Shown here: piece after piece, positions 57,423 to 64,000 of the stretch | Position numbering within the stretch: the stretch's first letter is position 1 | Layout of the letters: each line of letters starts with the position of its first letter | Translations under genes and position numbers: made by a program | Notes under the pieces: generated by a model | Seen by the model: only the letters and a program-made list of their open reading frames with translations | What the model was told of the DNA's origin: nothing | Databases searched by the model: none | Assembly (NCBI RefSeq): GCF_000276665.1 | Contig: NW_004955429.1 | Coordinates: forward strand, 6,365,488-6,429,487 | Source: Chinchilla lanigera | Taxonomy: Eukaryota > Chordata > Mammalia > Rodentia > Chinchillidae | DNA length: 64,000 bases | Reading direction: 5' to 3'

Positions 57423-59308
57423 TTTTAAGGTTTGAAATATCACCCCATGACTAGAGGATTAAAATGAGTTGCTTTTCCAGTATCAAACCTGATAAACATT
57501 TTAAAAACACCAAGGCACAGCCCTCTTCTAGCTCATCTCACAAGATGGGTTTGCGTTCATCTTCCCCGCCCACCTTCCATAAAGAGACTCCAGCATGGTG
57601 CCTGAATGCTGCTGCTTTGATTGCAGTAGCTCCTTCATTCACTCGTTCATTCACTCACTGGACCTTGGCAATAATGTTATGGTGACCCAAGACCCAGTAA
57701 TGAAAAGACCCAAAGTTGGTGAGGATGCCACACTCTGGAACTTAGTCCATGCTTAAGTAGTAGTACCTGGTAGTGCCCCTAGCTGCAAGGTAGCTGATTA
57801 GGGGCCCAGGCTCCTCTCATTTGGAAGTCCATCATCTTCTAGGGGCTCCTGACAGTCTGCCCTCAGAGGAAAATTAACAAAGCTTGAAAAAAGCACAGCA
57901 ACTTCCTAGAGGCCGGGGCCCATCACCTTGCTGACGTTGTCTCCCTGAGAACCAGCCCTGTGAGGACCTTGCACCTGGCTGCAAAGGGAGCCATCAATGG
58001 TAGCTCACATACTGGCAGCTGCTGCACAGGTTCGGCTGTACCCAATGGGAGTGGAGAATGAGTTTTGGTGGGCAGCTGATGATCTCCGTCACAGGACCAC
58101 CTGCTTCACTTATTGGTACATAGTTTTGTTCCAAAATGGATTACACGGGCCTGAATGCTACCCAAAGTCTGGCACTGTGTTGGCTGCTGGAAAATATTTC
58201 CGTGACAGGATCCTGTGGTCATCTCTGGGTTGTGTGAAGGAGCTGCACACCTGTGTCCCGAGGCACAGCTCCAACCTCATAGGTACTAAGCAAGGGCTAA
58301 GTGTTAACTGTCTCTAGACAGCAAATCATGGATGATCCGTGCTTTCCAAGTTGCCTACAATGAACATGTTTTACTTTTATAATAGAGAAGAATTCCAATT
58401 TTTTAGCAAAATTACCAAAAACTAAGACTAGCATCTAACTTACAATGAATATTAAGGCCTAGGAGGCTCTGAAGCTCTATGGCTGGACGGTGTAGCTCTA
58501 GAAGGCACTGCTTGGCTACTCCAGGCAGCACAGCAATGCTGGCGGCTGCCTCACAGACATCAGGCAGGTCGCCCTCACTGGCCTTCCGCTGGCACGCTGC
58601 CCCGGGTAAGTTGGAGGTTTGGCAGCTGTAGTCATGTGGGTAAATGGGCAGCGGGCATGAGATCAGAGGGATACAACAAAGGACCAAGAAATAGAAAGCC
58701 AAGTCTCTGCAAACTGAGTGTCAGGGCAAATGAAAGGGACACGGTGGGCTGGGGACATAGAAGAGCGAGAGGTGGTGGCTGAGGAGCAATTCAAGGCTGA
58801 ACAACTGCTCTACCCGAGCACAGAGCACCCGAAGGCCCCACAGAACTGAGAGTCCACACCAGGTTAGCAGCCAGGGCGACGGCAAACGCCAGGTGCTGGA
58901 GGACCTGGTTTGGGGCAAATCTTGCCTTGAGCATGAATCCTGCAGTTGGGAAAAGATGAATGTTTGCTCTGGTGTAGCAACTTGGGGGAGGAAGCAGTTC
59001 TTGACGTCCGACCAGCCATTTGGATGGCTTCATTCACTCAGCAAATACCCCGCACGGCGGCCACATGCGAGGCACTGCGGACACAGAATGAGAAGAATTC
59101 CTGTCTGCACGGACCTTGAATTATGTTGGAATCTGTGTGCTGCGTTGGAACGCCGGTCCTGAAGCTTGCATTATGATCCCTGTAATAAAAGGAAATCTGA
59201 GCTCCCAAAGGGCCGGGAAACTTCCCTGCGTTACACAGCGGAGGCGAGGATCTGAGCCTCCATCTCTTGCCCTCTAGTTCTTTTTATTCTCATGAGCCCT
59301 TTTGTACC
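57423..59308. other. Intergenic, nothing recognised
   Basis: An open frame at 57997-58317 has no family resemblance that I know. No repeats are identified. Confidence 0.55.
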
Positions 59309-59322
59309 AAGAAAGTTATATT

Positions 59323-59427
59323 GGGGCTGGGGATTTAGCTCAGTGGCAAAGCGCCTGCCTGGCAAGCGCAAGGTCGTGAGTTCAGTTCCCGGTACCGGAG
59401 AAAAACCAAAAAAAAAAAAAAAAAAAA
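59323..59427 (+). mobile_element. Young ID SINE with target-site duplication
   Basis: GGGGCTGGGGATTTAGCTCA, GCAAGCGCAAGGTCGTGAGT, GTTCCCGGTACCGG and a long A tail. AAGAAAGTTATATT flanks it at 59309-59322 and 59428-59441. It differs at only a few positions from the copy at 56431. Confidence 0.95.
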
Positions 59428-60058
59428 AAGAAAGTTATATTATTTTAATTGGATTTTTGTCCCACTTGAGTTTTGCCCATGAGCCGTGGTAACCCGACAT
59501 TTCATTTGAGAAAGAAAAACACAGTGTAGGGCTGTGCTTAGTAAATAAGGCTGCTCAGAGATACCTAGTGTCATTTCATCAGCACCAAAGGCTCATTGTT
59601 TTGCATGGGAGTTTTGAGTGTGAGATGTCATGAATTGCGAATGAGCAAAGCTGACCTTCTGGAACTGCAGTCAGTAAACTCCACTCACAATACTGCTCCC
59701 TCCATCATGATCACCTTGGGACAGCAATGACGTCTCCTTCTTATCGCTTCCCTTGCACCTGCCGCAGTGTCCAGCAAACAGTAGGTGCCCAATAAATGTT
59801 TGTTCTTAGGTGCACAGGTCATGGATGAGTTCATTCATTCCTTCCAACATTTCTTTCCACAAGCTTACTGCTTTGCTTTCCTCCTCAGAGCTCCATCACT
59901 CTATGGAACACCATTGTACTCAGCATTTGCAAGGGAAATAGGTTTAATACAGGACACATAATTGATAGGATTATTTTATAATATTCACTCAAAGAGTCAA
60001 ACGCAGAAGAGTCAAAAGAATGCCAGAAATCTGTCCACACACTAGAGACCCAAAGAAT

Positions 60059-60142
60059 CCAGTTGGGGGCCTGGATCCCACAGCAGTGTCCACCATGAGT
60101 CCAGCTGGAGGCCTACAGCCCACAACAATGTCTCATGCCAGT
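60059..60142 (+). repeat. Diverged two-copy tandem duplication, 42-bp unit
   Basis: The unit CCAGTTGGGGGCCTGGATCC... (60059-60100) is followed directly by a diverged copy CCAGCTGGAGGCCTACAGCC... (60101-60142). A looser repeat of a GATCTGTGCCAGCAGGCTGA-like unit follows to about 60255. Confidence 0.7.
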
Positions 60143-61894
60143 CTGTATCAAGGATCTACACTGGGCAGACCCAGAGGTCAGTGGTGGAGGCTAAAAAGTC
60201 TGCGCCAGCGGGATGAAGGATCTGTGCCAGCAGGCTGAGGGATCTGCCCTGGAGCAGGAAGTGACACTCAGGGTAAGGACCAGAGCTCCCCTGAAGAGAG
60301 CTGCAGCCATGCTTGGTGACAGCGAGGACCCGAGCTTCTCTGACAATGAGAACAGCTGAGTTCATATCCAGAAAACCAGCGTGACGAGCTTCTCCAGGAC
60401 ACTCAATAGCACACCATCTTCCCCTCCAGTTGTGCTTTTATGCTGCTGGCAACAACCCTCAGGTGGGCCCTCCACACCCAGCACCACGCTGATTCAGTTC
60501 AGCTGGGTGTTACAAGTTGCCCATTAGTTAATCCACTACAAACATTTTGGCATATTTTCACCACGCCATTTCTTTCTTCCTCGTTGTATTGATCAAACAG
60601 TGGTACATTATGTAGCCAGGACCAGACTTAGGGAGCCTTTCTGGCAGACAAAAGTGTATCTGCCCCTCCGACTCATGCGTACCTGCCAAAGGCAAAGCCC
60701 TACGTTATGTGACATTATATCACTGGCGTTGATTTTCAGATGTATTCACTTCCCGTGAAAGACCCATGACAAGTGCTCATTTCCATAGGTGGGAATCTAC
60801 ACAGCCTCAAAACAAGGAAAATGTTTATACAATCGAATACCACGTGCTGTTTTAGAGATTTCACAGCATCACCTCTCTCCCAGTCTTCTGAGAGGACCCA
60901 GGCTGAGTGCTGTGTGTCAGACAGCCTTGTGCTGCCAAAGTGGCTCGGGGTCTTTCTGACTGTCTCTGCCTTCCAGCTGTCAGGGACAGGTTTGTTAAAG
61001 AAGTTAAACTGTGACTTTCTGTGCTTCTTTGGCATTTGGAACTTGACAGTGAATTTCTAGTTTATTTCCCATATAAAACATGTATCTGGTTTTTATGAAC
61101 CGTGGGCCTCATTTCTTTCAGGCTGGCCTCTTTGGAGGATTAGCAAGCTGACAGTGAGTTCGGATAGAGCCTCTCCACCCCCAAAGGTCTTGCCATTGTA
61201 AAAGAACTTAACATGTCCTGAAACCCCTGTGCCCCCCGCCCCCTGCTATGTCCAAAGGCGGTAAGCAGCGCTCCTATAGTTAGCAAATACCTACTAGAAA
61301 CAGCATGTGAGAGACAGCAGACAGGATACGAAAGGAGCATATTCAAGAGACCCTGCCCTCCACAAGATAAAAATGGTAAAAATGTTAAGAAGAAATAAGC
61401 AGTGAAAGTGATAACTTTTGCGCCAACAAGTCCATGCAGAGAGAGGACAGCATGACCCGGGTGCTCAGGGAGGAGAGGGTCAGATGTAACCTCGCTCTGA
61501 GCTCAGAGGTCACAGAGACCGGCCCGGACTGGTGATTAGAGGAGCAATAAACTCACCATCATTGAAAATTAGAATGATGGCTTTATAAATAACCCAGCAA
61601 AAACAAGGTAGCATTAATAAAACTTAGACAGTGAATCAGCAGCCACAATCAAACTGACCGTAAATTCCACACAGTAACTTTAGTTCAGACCTTTCTTGAG
61701 TTCCCCAGATTCCACTTGGTTATCTTGATTCCAATCTCAGCATTATTTCAGAGGAGGACTTGTCAGGAACCTCGAGTGATTCCAGGCCCAAACTCGGAAT
61801 GAGGCCAAGTGGGGTCAGCCCTGGATCCCACGTCCCCAGGTTGGCAGAGGTAAAACACGGGAAACTCAGCTTCCTGAAGTTTAGGACAAAGATA

Positions 61895-61995
61895 CTAAGA
61901 CAGATTGCTCAGAGGATTAACTAAAGCAGCCTGTGGAGGGTCTTTAACATAGTGCCTGGCATGTGGAAAGTGCTCAAATAAATGACACTCATTAT
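61895..61995 (+). repeat. MIR SINE fragment
   Basis: GCTCAGAGGATTAACTAAAG, then ACATAGTGCCTGGCATGTGG and AAGTGCTCAAATAAATGACA, the 3' half of MIR. Confidence 0.65.
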
Positions 61996-62705
61996 TGTAT
62001 GGTTTGATTCCTCTGGTTTAGCAGGCGTGAGTGACAGGCAGATGTTCCTTCCAGTGGGGGCATGAGACAAGAACATAATAAATGATTACTAAACGAATGG
62101 CTGAATTAATTAAACAAAGGTCCTTTCACTTCATTTAAAAGCTACCATCTATGAAATCAACATGGCATTCATTTTATAGTCCACTAGCACTTGAGCTTTA
62201 TTATTTTGAGGGAAATTTGTAACAGAAAATGCTCTCATCTACTTGACCTCAGAGATGATGAGCAAATAGTTACAAAAAAATTACAAAGAACTCCTGGTGA
62301 GGCCTTCCACAAATGTGAGACACTACAACGTAATCAAGGAAATGCAGGAACTTCTGTATTTGGATACAACATATAGTGATTGGGAATTCAGACTTGAGGG
62401 CTTGGGAGTTACCTCTTGTTTTCCTCCAGTGAAGGTTTCTCATCCTCTGCCCCATGTTGGAAGGCAGCCAGGTGAAGCTTTAGAAATGGAAACACACGTT
62501 TGTTTAAAATAAATCTGCCTTCTTCGAAAGGAAGATCCATCACCCAACAGAAAACAATTGCCCAACTCTTCTTTCCCAAAAAAGGGCCTTTGAAATAGGT
62601 TACACATGTGAATGTTGAGATTACAAAGAGACTTTTCAAGCCCTATACATAGAGTCAACTTGTTGACATGTTAGGGAGAAAAACGTTGACACTGAAGTAG
62701 GAAGG

Positions 62706-62808
62706 TGAGGTCGGGGATATAGCTCAGTGGCATAAGAGCCTGCCTGGTAAGTACAAGGTCCTGAGTTCAATTCCCGGTCCCCCCCCAAAAAAGAAAAGAA
62801 ATTCTGTA
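62706..62808 (+). mobile_element. ID SINE with target-site duplication
   Basis: TCGGGGATATAGCTCAGTGG, GCCTGCCTGGTAAGTACAAG, then CAATTCCCGGTCC and an A-rich tail. TGAAGTAGGAAGG flanks it at 62693-62705 and 62809-62821. Confidence 0.93.
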
Positions 62809-62821
62809 TGAAGTAGGAAGG

Positions 62822-64000
62822 CCAAAGGACAAATGAATTATAATACAGCGCAGTATGTTAGAAGAGCGGGGGTCTAGGGAGAGAGAATGCATTGGCAGTA
62901 ACCTGACCTCGGACAAGCTTCTCAGCACCCTGCACACCACATGGGTGAGATGAACTTCCTGGTTCAAGGAGAACCTGATCTGTGAAGTTACTGCTGTTTT
63001 TAGAACTGCACCTCCGAATGTCTCACGGGGCTCCTCAGATGTTCCAGGAGTGCATCACCCACGTTTGGCTGCAAAGCTTTGGCAAAAGTCGATAGCAATA
63101 AAATGAGGGCCCTCCGCCCTCTGCCTCTTTTGTTGGAAGGAAGAGTGGGAAGACAAATGAACCACAGTCTCACCAAAGGGGGACATAGTCGCCCGGCCCC
63201 TCACAAAGAACAGGCACTGCTCCAAAAACGTTCTATTTCCCCCACTTCTTTTTATGCTTAGATTTCTCCTCCACCCCTTACAGCACAGAAGCTTTAAAGA
63301 GGGCCAAAGGCGCGTGTTCTCCTGCGCTGTTAAAAAGGGAAAGCGAGGGATTGGCTGACTCTCCGGCCCAGTGCTAGTGTGACTCTTGCAGGTCCGGAAA
63401 GCCGAGAAGGCTCTGGACTCAATTCTTTACAAACAGGGTGCGAGTGTGTAGCAGGAATTTGGAATCACAAGTGAGCGAAGCCCCTTCGAAGCAGGCCACT
63501 TCTGCGCGGCGGGGTGTGCGCCTGGCTGGGTGACTACCCATGAACGAGGTAAGACAGAGGCTTTTAAAGGCCCTCTGTGAATAGGCTTTTAAAGATTCAG
63601 TATGTATGTACGTGTGTGCATATGCTGAAATGCACAACTTTGGGGCATAAGGTTAAAAATTATGTTTTCAATCTGGAGAAAGTGACCAACATAAATGATA
63701 TTTCCAGCCCTCTCCCCAAAAAAACCTTTATAATGAGGACAGAACAACCACGTGGAGTCCCACAGGCTACCTGGCAAATGACGGAAAGGATTACAGAAAT
63801 ACTTTTCTATTTGGCTTAAGTATAGGAGCAAAGACTAAATCTAAATTGGCAACAAAATTTACCCTTTCTGGTTACTCTGTTGAGCTGCAAGATACATTAT
63901 TTCTATTCTTTGTTTTAAAGTATTTTTACAACTAAAAACATTTTTTTGAAAAAAGTAGAGCTACCTATCTGGTTCCTGTTGAAAGAAATATGTTGCTATT
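62822..64000. other. Intergenic, nothing recognised
   Basis: No gene or repeat that I can support. A slightly CpG-richer patch lies at about 63300-63530. Confidence 0.55.

Larger units (their letters stand above)
59442..62692. other. Intergenic, few features
   Basis: A 42-bp tandem duplication and two MIR/L2-like scraps (about 59750-59810 and 61895-61995) are the only items I recognise. Confidence 0.55.

Noticed and set aside
57997..58317. 106-aa open frame on +
   Set aside because: No family resemblance and no splice signals or other gene features; chance length is plausible.
34190..64000. A neighbouring protein-coding gene
   Set aside because: No recognisable exon of a known gene was found; in human the 3' side of PIP4K2A is also a long gene-free interval before SPAG6.
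1..64000. Prokaryotic systems (CRISPR, toxin-antitoxin, prophage)
   Set aside because: Composition, intron-exon structure and SINE content are vertebrate; no such features occur.

Overview
The window is mammalian nuclear DNA, almost certainly from a rodent. It carries B1 (7SL-derived) SINEs, many ID-type tRNA-derived SINEs and B1-ID dimers (B1 half 5', ID half 3', as in the MEN dimers described from squirrels). A squirrel-related rodent is a reasonable guess, but the species cannot be fixed by eye. There are no bacterial-style operons, CRISPR arrays, prophages or defence systems.

One real protein-coding gene is present: the 3' part of PIP4K2A (phosphatidylinositol-5-phosphate 4-kinase type-2 alpha) on the + strand. 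Six coding exons lie at 1901-2047, 7318-7356, 19807-19920, 27656-27899, 29114-29217 and 32000-32080. All have GT/AG splice sites, and together they encode residues 165-406 in one uninterrupted frame. They are numbered exons 5-10 on the human model; the first 164 residues lie upstream. The 3'UTR runs from 32081 to about 34185, with a strong AATAAA at 34161 and a GU/U-rich downstream element.

Introns 4-9 fill the rest of the first 32 kb. They hold SINEs, MIR, L2-like, L1M, an L3/CR1 fragment, a TA-flanked Tc1/mariner MITE, a hAT-like element, microsatellites and several repeat-free stretches that could be regulatory. The most unusual structure is a near-perfect 137-bp inverted repeat in intron 6 (11622-11758 against 12307-12442, 547-bp spacer).

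From about 34.2 kb to the end I find no functional gene. This intergenic part holds a decayed RPS18 processed pseudogene (about 40472-40920), several MaLR-type LTRs (one interrupted by another), L1M and L2-like remnants, young ID SINEs with clean target-site duplications, and repeat-poor blocks. In human the region 3' of PIP4K2A is also a long intergenic interval, which fits. One unrecognised open stretch on the - strand (about 47561-47960) is noted as a possible decayed coding sequence.

I do not see an undescribed biological system. The items most worth checking are the intronic inverted repeat, a Z-DNA-prone tract in the PIP4K2A 3'UTR, the young ID SINE subfamily, and a few candidate conserved non-coding elements.
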